Assembly (NCBI GenBank): GCA_934617065.1
Contig: CAKTTY010000003.1
Location: 62,001 to 126,000 of the forward strand
Length of the DNA stretch: 64,000 nt
From: an uncultured Eggerthellaceae bacterium
Lineage (GTDB): Bacteria; Actinomycetota; Coriobacteriia; Coriobacteriales; Eggerthellaceae
Direction of reading: 5' to 3'
Shown: positions 24,643-32,758 of the stretch, one piece after another
How positions within the stretch are numbered: position 1 is the first letter of the stretch
Layout of the letters: each line of letters opens with the position of its first letter
Made by a program: the position numbers and the translations under genes
The notes under the pieces: generated by a model
Database searches by the model: none
What the model was told of the DNA's origin: nothing
The model's input: only the letters and a program-made list of their open reading frames with translations

Positions 24643-27211
24643 TGTCTTCGCCAGCCTCAAGCATGTGATCGACACGAGCCTTGGTCAACGGAAGATTGCT
24701 TACCAAGGAAAGTTCTTCGAGCAGAGCCCCTAAGCGCTCTTCGGTACCCGAAAGAACCGGAAGCACTTTTTGCGCAATGGCGTAATCAACGGGAGCATAT
24801 TGGGTTTGCGCAGACGAGCAATCCATAACGCTCGTCGCTGTGCAAGCGTATGAAAGCATCATTTTCTGGCTACGCGGACTTACGGGGTAGCGATGACGAG
24901 CACATAGCTCGACCACTTCCTTCAGCTTCACTTCAAGCTCAACACTTAACAAGGCATTGCTCCTTGGGCCGAAAGCCGCCTGAAGAGCCTGATACGAATA
25001 GACACTCGCGTCCTTGTAGTTGAAGGGAGCCAAGGGATCGCCAAGGTCATCCAAATCTAAAGCTTGCGGATCGAGGGTAACCACCCAGCTGCGGTCCAAG
25101 AAACGAGGCGACAACTCCTCGGTTGTATGGTCGAAGTTTACGGTCGCGATAAAGCGCAAGTAGCTCGGAACTTTGAAGGAATGGTTTCCGCCCAAAGAAA
25201 GCTCGAACGAACCACCACGGAAGGAATCGCAGGCGCGCAAAAACGGCGACCAATAATGTTCGATAGAGCTGAGGTTCGCCTCGTCAAGCAGGAACAAATA
25301 CGGTGCCGCATCGCTATCCGCAACCCCCTGCTCGCATTCGGAATTCAAAAGCGAGAGCGCATCGAATGCAACGGGATTGGACTTTTCGAGCGACTCGCTA
25401 AAGGGATTGTAGTAGCCGATAAAGTCTTTGTAGGAAGTCCAGCCTTTTTCAACCGGCACCTCAACAAAGCGCTTCGAAGCGGCATTTTTCAAGCCAAGAA
25501 CCTCAGCGAGGATATTCACGAGAGACGTTTTGCCGGTACCGGGCAAACCGGCAAGAGTTGTAATGTAGCCCTGAGTAAGGCAGATGAGCACATTGGCAAG
25601 ATCGTTTTTGGGAATATCACGGCCGTACGAGGCGCCGATAAGGTCATCGAGCTTCGAAAGCAAAGCCCCAGCATCAGACCCATCTTCCTCGGAAAGCAGT
25701 GGCACAGCGGAAGGAGCAGCGTAGAGGCACTCCCCACCATCACCCACATGCTCAGATCCCGACATTCCGCCTACCGTAGAAACAACCTGCTTCAATGCCG
25801 CGTTCTCAAGGACCCGACCCATCAAAACTTCTTCATCTGAAAAGGAAGACACCAGTTCGTCGATTTGACGCCGAACCGATTCCTTGCCACGTTCCAGACT
25901 GTCTTTTTGCTCTTTAAGGGCATGGACCTCTTCAACTAGTTTGTCTCGCTCCTCCTGGGCGATCTTGACATGCGACGACATTTCTTCCTCGAAACGCTTA
26001 CGACGCAGATCGAGTTCATCGTCAAATCGCTTGAGCTCATCTTGCACGTGGCTCAGCGATTCCTGAGCCTGTTTTGCAGCAGCCTGAGCCTCCGCGGCTT
26101 CCGCGGCATATTGTGCCTTTTCCTTTTCAACACGTTGACGCACCTGATCGCTTTCAAGAACCTTGTCATAGAACGATCTGAAATGCTCATTAGAGAGCAC
26201 GTATTCTGCCAACTGTTGGGGATCGGCGTTCTCGATGGCGGAATCCCTTACCGATTCAGGAAGCGTCGACCAGCTTTCGTAGGTGCCAAGTAGGCCCAAC
26301 ATACGCTCGCGGCGCTCAGGGGTTAGGGCGATTTTCGCATCTTCATCGAGGCAAGAGGCAATCTCGCTTTTCAAAGCACGCATTTGACCCTTCGTTAAGG
26401 GCGTTTCGCCCGAACGGGAAATCCTGCCCAAGGCATCGAGGAGATCTTTGTCGGTAATCCAATCAAAGATGTTGTCGGAGGCAGCTACGTGGGCATCAAG
26501 CTCTTCTGCACTGACATATTGAGCAACTATGTTGCCCAGATCGTCAACAAGGTCAATGGAGAAATCGAATTCACTCTCATCGAAAACGCCGATACGTAAA
26601 TCATAGGAATTACTTGCCTGCAGCTGAACAGCAGCATCTTCAACGCAGGTTGCCTCAAAAGGTCCATAGTACTTGCGTGCGCCAAGCTTGCCCTGGGAAA
26701 CCACGACGAGCTTGGTTTGAGGAAGAGACGCAACCGAGCGGACATGTACCGGCTGCGCCTGCGCATGGGTTAAATCAACGATTTCTTGAATATCAAGCAC
26801 CTGCACCAATGAACCGGAAAGGGAATGCCGAGAAAGGGGCATGAACTCAACCGACGATGCACCCTTGGCAAAGAAAGGATCGATAATGCTATTGAAGCGC
26901 GATGCTTCACTCTCTGGGTAATTGCGATTACGGCCAGGATGCTCGTCGTTCACCCTCATAACAACAACGTTGCCATACATATCAAGCAACTCGTGAGGAG
27001 TAGTACGACTCGTAACCATGGGAAGGCAGCCATTGTCGGGGAAGGCGCTGTCCTCAAGGAGCGAAAGCGTCTCGTCTTCTATCAAGAACTGGGGATATGC
27101 AAAGCATCGAGTAGCACCCTTAAAAGAGGGATAGCTGACATACGTGAGCAAATCACGGCGAACGCATTCCTGAAAAGTGCCAATTTCGCCTTCAGAGAGA
27201 ACCATACCCAT
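24617..27211 (-). CDS. McrB-like AAA+ GTPase/ATPase with coiled coil
   Basis: This 864-residue protein ends in a McrB-type AAA+ domain: Walker A GLPGTGKTSLVN (about 555-566), Walker B YLFLLDEANLSSIEHYW (about 638-654), and IATVNFDHTTEELSPRFLDR (about 688-707), the position of McrB's NTADRS-type signature. A charged coiled coil runs from about 355 to 460. The first ~340 residues are unrecognised and may form the target-sensing part, as N-terminal domains do in McrB proteins. The nuclease gene overlaps its 3' end. McrB-family enzymes translocate on DNA using GTP and activate a paired nuclease; that this pair restricts phage or modified DNA is inference. The start at 27211 has only weak SD support, and a second ATG lies two codons in. 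Confidence 0.82.
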   Translation of the reverse strand: MGMVLSEGEIGTFQECVRRDLLTYVSYPSFKGATRCFAYPQFLIEDETLSLLEDSAFPDNGCLPMVTSRTTPHELLDMYGNVVVMRVNDEHPGRNRNYPESEASRFNSIIDPFFAKGASSVEFMPLSRHSLSGSLVQVLDIQEIVDLTHAQAQPVHVRSVASLPQTKLVVVSQGKLGARKYYGPFEATCVEDAAVQLQASNSYDLRIGVFDESEFDFSIDLVDDLGNIVAQYVSAEELDAHVAASDNIFDWITDKDLLDALGRISRSGETPLTKGQMRALKSEIASCLDEDAKIALTPERRERMLGLLGTYESWSTLPESVRDSAIENADPQQLAEYVLSNEHFRSFYDKVLESDQVRQRVEKEKAQYAAEAAEAQAAAKQAQESLSHVQDELKRFDDELDLRRKRFEEEMSSHVKIAQEERDKLVEEVHALKEQKDSLERGKESVRRQIDELVSSFSDEEVLMGRVLENAALKQVVSTVGGMSGSEHVGDGGECLYAAPSAVPLLSEEDGSDAGALLSKLDDLIGASYGRDIPKNDLANVLICLTQGYITTLAGLPGTGKTSLVNILAEVLGLKNAASKRFVEVPVEKGWTSYKDFIGYYNPFSESLEKSNPVAFDALSLLNSECEQGVADSDAAPYLFLLDEANLSSIEHYWSPFLRACDSFRGGSFELSLGGNHSFKVPSYLRFIATVNFDHTTEELSPRFLDRSWVVTLDPQALDLDDLGDPLAPFNYKDASVYSYQALQAAFGPRSNALLSVELEVKLKEVVELCARHRYPVSPRSQKMMLSYACTATSVMDCSSAQTQYAPVDYAIAQKVLPVLSGTEERLGALLEELSLVSNLPLTKARVDHMLEAGEDNGYYQYFA

Positions 27212-27522
27212 AGTTACGCTTTCTTCCCGTCAACAATCGATGAGGTTGTAAACCTTCTAAAAGGTACCGCAAAATGCCCGTTTTCAACCCTAGATCGCTG
27301 AATGATTTCGGGATGTCCAATGAGTTTCCCATGCAAAAAAACGAAGCAGGGCGCTTCGGCAAAGGCAAATGAAGCATTCCAGAAAGCAACAGTGACAAGA
27401 ATCCGTAAAGGCTGTATAAAACAGCGGTTCTTCCTGTGAGCAGACGGCATCTTGCATTAATCTAAAAGATCGCAACTATATCCCTGCCAAAAGGGTTTTC
27501 CATAGCAAACAGAAGGAACCAC
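27212..27522. other. Divergent intergenic region between the defence pair and prfC
   Basis: About 310 nt that must hold promoters for both directions. A small dyad ACCTT/AAGGT lies near 27253-27266 upstream of the McrB-like gene. Short frames on the minus strand here have no SD and no family resemblance. Nothing else is recognised. Confidence 0.5.
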
Positions 27523-29136
27523 ATGTCAAGCATGCAAGAAGAAATCGCCTCAAGGCGCACTTTTGCCATCATCTCCCATCCTGACGCCGGCAAAACAACC
27601 CTCACGGAAAAGCTGCTTTTGTACACCGGCAGCATCCAAACTGCCGGTTCGGTTAAGGGAAAAAGCAGCTCCAAGCACGCCGTTTCCGACTGGATGGATA
27701 TCGAAAAGGAACGCGGCATTTCCGTAACCTCTTCGGTTCTGCAGTTTAACTACGATGGCTGCTGCGTAAACATCCTGGACACCCCCGGACACCAAGACTT
27801 TTCCGAAGACACCTATCGCACTCTTATGGCAGCAGATGCCGCCGTTATGGTAATCGATGCCGCAAAGGGCGTAGAAGCCCAGACCAAGAAGCTCTTCAAG
27901 GTCTGCACCTTGCGCCACATTCCCATCTTCACATTCGTGAACAAGCTTGACCGCGAAGCCCGCGATCCGTTTGAGCTTATGGAAGAAATCGAAACGGTGC
28001 TGGGCATTGGTACGTACCCCATGAACTGGCCCATCGGCTGCGGTCGCAACTTCCGTGGCGTGTTCGATCGTCGCACGCGCCACGTCATCGCCTTTGACGG
28101 CGAAGGACGCGGCAATTCTTCGAAGAAGGTTCAGGAAATCGAAGCCGAACTGGGCGATTCAGCCCTTGACGATCTTATCGGCGAAGACAACCACAACAAC
28201 CTGATGGACGATATCGAGCTTCTCGACGGCGCAGGCGACGAGCTCGACCTGGAAGCCGTACGCAACGGCAAACTTTCGCCAGTATTCTTCGGTTCGGCCC
28301 TAACCAACTTCGGCGTAGAGCCCTTCCTGAAAGGGTTCCTGGAACTGGCGCCCACACCGCGCACCTACAACGACTGCCTTACCGACACGCCAGTTGATCC
28401 TATGACGGAATCCTTCTCGGGCTTCGTGTTCAAAATCCAGGCGAACATGGACAAGAACCATCGCGACCGCATTGCCTTCGTACGCATCTGCTCGGGCAAG
28501 TTCGAGCGAGGCATGGAAGCCTACCATATGCAGGGAAAGAAGAAGCTGAAGCTTGCTACCGGCACTTCGCTCATGGCTGATGACCGCGCTATTGTCGATG
28601 AAGCCTACGCAGGCGATATCGTGGGCTTGTTCGATCCGGGCATCTTCTCTATCGGCGACACCGTATGCGCCGCAAAGAACAAGGTGCAGTTCCCCGCCAT
28701 TCCTATGTTCGCACCTGAAATATTCGCTAAGGTTTCGCAGGTAAACACGCTTAAACGCAAGCAATTTGTTAAGGGCATGGAGCAGCTTGCTCAAGAAGGC
28801 GCCATCCAGATTTTCCGCGAGCTTGGTGCTGGCATGGAAAGCGTTATCGTAGGTGCTGTAGGTGTTCTTCAATTCGAGGTTTTGGAACAGCGCTTGAAAA
28901 ACGAATACAATGTCGAGGTTCGAAGGCAAGGGCTGCCCTACTCGATCATCCGTTGGGTAGCTAATCCCGAAGAAGTTGATGTTCCGAAACTGAACCTTAC
29001 TCACGACACCTATCGTGTAGAAAACATGCGTGGCGAAAAGTTGCTGTTGTTTACCAGCGAATGGAACTTGCGTTACGGCATCGAGCACAATCCGAACTTA
29101 AAGCTTTCTGAGTTTGGTAACGTTTCCTTCAAATAG
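27523..29136 (+). CDS. prfC: Peptide chain release factor 3
   Basis: This 537-residue translational GTPase recycles RF1/RF2 from the ribosome after termination. G1 is SHPDAGKTTLTEKLL (residues 18-32), the switch region has SDWMDIEKERGISVTSS, G3 is DTPGHQDFSEDTYRT and G4 is NKLDREA; the C-terminal half carries the RF3-specific domain (YSIIRWVANPEE). Length matches RF3 (about 530). ATG 27523 has AGAAGGAACC upstream; a second ATG four codons in is possible. It has its own terminator and is divergent from the defence pair, so it probably marks the edge of the accessory segment. Confidence 0.97.
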   Translation: MSSMQEEIASRRTFAIISHPDAGKTTLTEKLLLYTGSIQTAGSVKGKSSSKHAVSDWMDIEKERGISVTSSVLQFNYDGCCVNILDTPGHQDFSEDTYRTLMAADAAVMVIDAAKGVEAQTKKLFKVCTLRHIPIFTFVNKLDREARDPFELMEEIETVLGIGTYPMNWPIGCGRNFRGVFDRRTRHVIAFDGEGRGNSSKKVQEIEAELGDSALDDLIGEDNHNNLMDDIELLDGAGDELDLEAVRNGKLSPVFFGSALTNFGVEPFLKGFLELAPTPRTYNDCLTDTPVDPMTESFSGFVFKIQANMDKNHRDRIAFVRICSGKFERGMEAYHMQGKKKLKLATGTSLMADDRAIVDEAYAGDIVGLFDPGIFSIGDTVCAAKNKVQFPAIPMFAPEIFAKVSQVNTLKRKQFVKGMEQLAQEGAIQIFRELGAGMESVIVGAVGVLQFEVLEQRLKNEYNVEVRRQGLPYSIIRWVANPEEVDVPKLNLTHDTYRVENMRGEKLLLFTSEWNLRYGIEHNPNLKLSEFGNVSFK

Positions 29137-29145
29137 CGCATTTGC

Positions 29146-29171
29146 AGGCGGCCTTCGGGCCGCCTTTTTTA
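29146..29171 (+). terminator. Intrinsic terminator of prfC
   Basis: AGGCGGCC-TTCG-GGCCGCCT (29146-29165) followed by TTTTT. A textbook tetraloop terminator 10 nt after the stop. Confidence 0.95.
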
Positions 29172-29179
29172 CGCAAAGC

Positions 29180-30412
29180 CTAACGCTCAAGCAAGCGCTT
29201 CTGCAGCCTGGAGCAAACAACCACCAGCACAACACCCACTAATGCCAGCACACCGGCAATAGTGAAGGCTGGGGCATAGCTGCCCACCGCTTCGAAGGCC
29301 GATGCCGCCGCCATGGGACCAACAAAAGAAGCGACCGTATATCCGGGGTATACAAACGAGTAGTTCTGCCCAAAGTTCACCGATCCGAAGGCATCACCAA
29401 CAATGGCAGGAACGATGCTCATGGTACCGCCAAAACACGCGCCAACCGCAGCAACGGCAACAAGGAAGGTTACGAATGTGGTGGCAGCATGGATGCAGAA
29501 CAGCATCACTACCGCGTTGGCCGCAAGGGAAAGCGCCAACGCTTTATAGCGTCCAATGCCGTCAGACAAAGCTCCGAAGCCAAAGCGGCCCAAGCAGCTG
29601 CCCAGAGCAAGGGAGGCAACCATCACGGCGCCCTCCGAAGCCGTAAGGCCGGCAAGTTCCTGCCCGATATTCGAAGCATGGGCAGTGATCATAAGACCGC
29701 TGGTGGAAGCCACCATCATCACCAGGAACAATACGTAATACAACGGCTGCCGAAACATCTGCGTTGCGGAAAGATTCAGCTCCTGGCATGGCTTTTCCTC
29801 GGTTTGCTCTTCCCTATTTTCCGTGATGGTTGCAGGCTGCCACCCAGCTGGGGGAACCAGCAACAACCATGACACAGTAAGGTAAATCACCAACCAGATT
29901 ACTCCCACAATATGGAACGCCATCTGAACGCTGAATGACTCAATAAGGAAACTGCCCAGAGGCGCAAAGAACACCGGCCCAAGCCCGATTGCCCCGATGC
30001 ATATGCCATTGGCAAAACCACGTTTATCGGGGAACCACTTCATCACAACGGCAACAATGGTGTTGTACAGAAGGCCGTTGCCCGCACCCGCAAATCCGCC
30101 AAAAAAGAGATAGAGCATTACCAAATTGCTCGCAAAGCCGGAAAGGAACCAGCCCATTCCAAACAAAACGCCCGAGCACACCACGATGTACCGAGGCTGG
30201 ATGCGTTGCTGCAACCAGCCAGCCAGCATGCTCGAAAAGCAGCTGGTCAGCAGGAACAGGGAATACGCCATGGAAACCTCTGAGGCACTGAACCCATAGG
30301 TTGCCATGAGCGGCTTATTGAAAATGCTCCACATGTAGATGCAGCTTCCGCCCATCGCAGCAAGCGAGCCTGCCGCCAAAATGACATTGCGCTGCGGTTG
30401 AGTTCCCCTCAT
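29180..30412 (-). CDS. Oxalate/formate-antiporter-family (OFA) MFS transporter
   Basis: This 410-residue major facilitator has 12 predicted membrane helices. Sequence such as GSCIYMWSIFNKPLMATYGF near helix 1, GFAGAGNGLLYNTIVAVVMK and WFPDKRGFANGICIGAIGLG in the cytoplasmic loop region, and FGFGALSDGIGRYKALA are typical of the OFA family, whose members exchange carboxylates such as oxalate/formate. A charged loop of about 25 residues separates the halves. ATG 30412 is chosen over an in-frame upstream codon at 30514 because AAGGGGG lies 6 nt before it and the 34 extra residues are hydrophilic. Substrate unknown. Divergent from the SulP gene. Confidence 0.88.
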   Translation of the reverse strand: MRGTQPQRNVILAAGSLAAMGGSCIYMWSIFNKPLMATYGFSASEVSMAYSLFLLTSCFSSMLAGWLQQRIQPRYIVVCSGVLFGMGWFLSGFASNLVMLYLFFGGFAGAGNGLLYNTIVAVVMKWFPDKRGFANGICIGAIGLGPVFFAPLGSFLIESFSVQMAFHIVGVIWLVIYLTVSWLLLVPPAGWQPATITENREEQTEEKPCQELNLSATQMFRQPLYYVLFLVMMVASTSGLMITAHASNIGQELAGLTASEGAVMVASLALGSCLGRFGFGALSDGIGRYKALALSLAANAVVMLFCIHAATTFVTFLVAVAAVGACFGGTMSIVPAIVGDAFGSVNFGQNYSFVYPGYTVASFVGPMAAASAFEAVGSYAPAFTIAGVLALVGVVLVVVCSRLQKRLLER

Positions 30413-30830
30413 TGCAATCCCCCTTGCGCCTCCAAGCACCGAGCCCCACGCACGAGCTTGTGGTCCTTTCCCTTGTTTTTCGTGTTCGGCGAGCTTTGCC
30501 CTTCCGCCCAACACTCAACAAACCATGAGCAAATCCCATCGTTGCTCTACGTCAATTAATAACCAAGTTGCCGCACCATCAAGACCAGAATTTCATTGCA
30601 TCTTTTCGTCATTCCATAAAGAACGACAATGGAAAACCGTTCAACCAGGTCACGAACGCGTTCACTTGAATTTCCTATGCGGAATCGAAGAAAAGCAAGC
30701 GAGCGCGATAGAATTAAGCGCTTTCGCATTAATCGCGCAACGTGAAAGCACGTGCGTTCCACTCTTCGAGTGGAACGTTTCTTTTACCGGCAAGTTTGAA
30801 CACGATAGTCAGGAGTACGAAAACCCCGTC
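30413..30830. other. Divergent region between the OFA carrier and SulP, with SulP leader
   Basis: About 420 nt. The part nearest 30413 carries the SD of the OFA gene. The right part carries a candidate -10 and a structured leader for the SulP gene (separate entries). The SulP frame is open back to 30525, but this extension is hydrophilic and Ser/Arg-rich and contains the terminator-like hairpin, so I do not count it as coding. Confidence 0.55.
30709..30785 (+). promoter_or_regulatory. Candidate promoter and attenuator-like leader of the SulP gene
   Basis: A TAGAAT hexamer (30709-30714) would place the start of transcription near 30720. The next 65 nt fold into GCTTTCGC/GTGAAAGC (30720-30727 and 30742-30749, one G-U pair) and then CGTTCCACTC/GAGTGGAACG (30755-30764 and 30768-30777), followed by TTTCTTTT. 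The second hairpin is a good intrinsic terminator placed 45 nt before the coding start, so it could be a transcription attenuator or the end of a ~65-nt RNA. The folds are seen; the regulation is inferred. Confidence 0.45.
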
Positions 30831-32513
30831 ATGCAACACGATAAGATCAAACCGATTCTATTCAGCGTTATCAAGCACAGCAGCAAAGAAGAACTCAAGA
30901 AGCAACTTCCTAAAGACATCGTGTCAGGCATCGTGGTTGCCGTTGTAGCCCTGCCACTTTCCATCGCACTTGCCATTGCTTCAGGCGTCGGGCCCGAAGC
31001 TGGCTTATACACCGCCATCGTTGCAGGTTTCCTTATCGCCTTCCTGGGAGGAAGCCGCGTTCAGATCTCAGGCCCCACTGCAGCCTTTGCCACCATCGTC
31101 GCCGGCATCGTAGCGACCGATGGCCTCGATGGCCTGTTTGCCGCCACCATTATTGCGGGCGTCGTCCTCATCCTTATGGGCGTGTTTAAGCTTGGCGCAC
31201 TTATCCGTTTCGTCCCCTACACCATTACCACTGGCTTTACCGCGGGCATCGCGGTAACCATCGTTATCGGTCAGATCAAAGACCTGCTGGGGCTTACCTA
31301 CCCTGCAGGCACCCCTACCGTAGAAACCACCGACAAAATTCAAGCGGTTGTACAGAACATCGCCACCATTAATACCGAATCGGTGCTGGTTGGTCTGGTT
31401 TGCCTGGTAGTACTGTTCCTGTGGCCTAAATTCAACAGGAAGATCCCCAGCTCGCTTATTGCCATTTTCGTAGGTATCGGCATGGTGAACCTGCTGGGTA
31501 TGAACGTAAACACCATTGGCGATCTCTATACCATCAGCAGCGCGCTTCCCGAACTTCACATTCCCCAACTCAGTACCGAACTCTTCCGCGAAGAGCTTGC
31601 CAACGGCTTTACCATTGCCATGCTGGCAGCCATCGAATCGCTGCTTTCCTGCGTTGTTGCCGACAGTATGATCAGCTCGCATCACCGCTGCAACATGGAG
31701 CTTGTTGCGCAGGGTGTGGGTAATATCGGTTCTATCTTGTTTGGCGGCATCCCTGCCACAGGAGCTATTGCCCGCACCGCCGCAAACGTCGACAACGGTG
31801 GGCGTACCCCCATCTCCGGCATGGTTCATGCCGTTGTCCTGCTACTTATGCTGGTATTCCTTATGCCCTATGCAGCATTGATTCCCATGCCTACCATTGC
31901 AGCAATCCTGCTGCAGGTTGCCTACAACATGTCGGGCTGGCGCAACTTCGCGCACCTCTGCAAAACCGCATCAAAGGGCGCCGTGGCAACGCTTTTGCTC
32001 ACCTTCACCCTAACCATCGCATTCGACCTGGTTACTGCTATCGGCATTGGCATGATCATCACTATCGTACTGTTCATGAAGATGGTCAGCGAAGAAACCG
32101 AGGTTAAAGGCTGGAAGTACTACTGCGATGCAAACTCCGAGGTTACGCATCTGCGTGAATTGCCCAAGAGTGTACGCGTTTACGAAATCAACGGCCCCAT
32201 GTTCTTTGGCATGACCGACCGCATTACCGATATTTCGGTAAAGTCGTTCACCAAGTACCTGATCATCCGCATGCGCGGCGTTCCTTCACTTGACGCATCC
32301 GGAATGAATGCTCTGGAAAACCTCTACGACTACTGTACCGAAAACGGCGTAAAGCTGATCTTCAGCCACGCGAACGAACAGCCCATGAAGACCATGCGTC
32401 GCGCTGGCTTTGTTGAGCTGGTAGGCGAAGAGCACTTCCGAGCCAACATCGATGACGCTATCGAGCATGCACGCGAACTCATCGAACAAGAAGAGTGCAA
32501 ACTCTCTGCCTAG
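30831..32513 (+). CDS. SulP-family anion permease with STAS domain
   Basis: This 560-residue protein has a ~430-residue membrane part and a C-terminal STAS domain (about 445-545). KDIVSGIVVAVVALPLSIAL followed by AIASGVGPEAGLYTAIVAGF is the SulP signature region; GGSRVQISGPTAAF and GGIPATGAIARTAANV also match. The STAS domain retains the GVPSLDASGMNALE phosphorylation-loop motif. SulP proteins carry sulfate, bicarbonate or dicarboxylates; the substrate is not decidable here. ATG 30831 is preceded by AGGAG at a rather long 15-nt spacing. Expression may be controlled by the leader hairpins upstream. Confidence 0.92.
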   Translation: MQHDKIKPILFSVIKHSSKEELKKQLPKDIVSGIVVAVVALPLSIALAIASGVGPEAGLYTAIVAGFLIAFLGGSRVQISGPTAAFATIVAGIVATDGLDGLFAATIIAGVVLILMGVFKLGALIRFVPYTITTGFTAGIAVTIVIGQIKDLLGLTYPAGTPTVETTDKIQAVVQNIATINTESVLVGLVCLVVLFLWPKFNRKIPSSLIAIFVGIGMVNLLGMNVNTIGDLYTISSALPELHIPQLSTELFREELANGFTIAMLAAIESLLSCVVADSMISSHHRCNMELVAQGVGNIGSILFGGIPATGAIARTAANVDNGGRTPISGMVHAVVLLLMLVFLMPYAALIPMPTIAAILLQVAYNMSGWRNFAHLCKTASKGAVATLLLTFTLTIAFDLVTAIGIGMIITIVLFMKMVSEETEVKGWKYYCDANSEVTHLRELPKSVRVYEINGPMFFGMTDRITDISVKSFTKYLIIRMRGVPSLDASGMNALENLYDYCTENGVKLIFSHANEQPMKTMRRAGFVELVGEEHFRANIDDAIEHARELIEQEECKLSA

Positions 32514-32539
32514 ACACTTCGCAACAGCCAACAACAACG

Positions 32540-32625
32540 CCCCCGATTTCCTCTACAAGCACCCCCGTTTCTTGAACGCCGAGAAACGGGGGTGCTTGTA
32601 GAGGAAATCGGGGGGCGATTGTTTT
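32540..32625. terminator. Terminator with a perfect 32-bp stem
   Basis: The 32 nt at 32540-32571 are the exact reverse complement of 32583-32614, separated by an 11-nt loop. The stem can extend outward with single-nucleotide bulges, and GTTTTT follows on the plus side (32620-32626). It lies between convergent SulP and ClC genes. The arms are much longer than the 8-14 bp of other terminators in this window. Confidence 0.75.
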
Positions 32626-32758
32626 TACGGGACCAGGAACACCACTAAACAACAGATTGCCTCAGTGGCTCAGGCGCTAATCATGCATACTTCGATTTGC
32701 CAGCACGAGAAAGTGCCTCGAGTGCTAATTTCGCCATAAACTCGAAGGGGGCTTCGAG

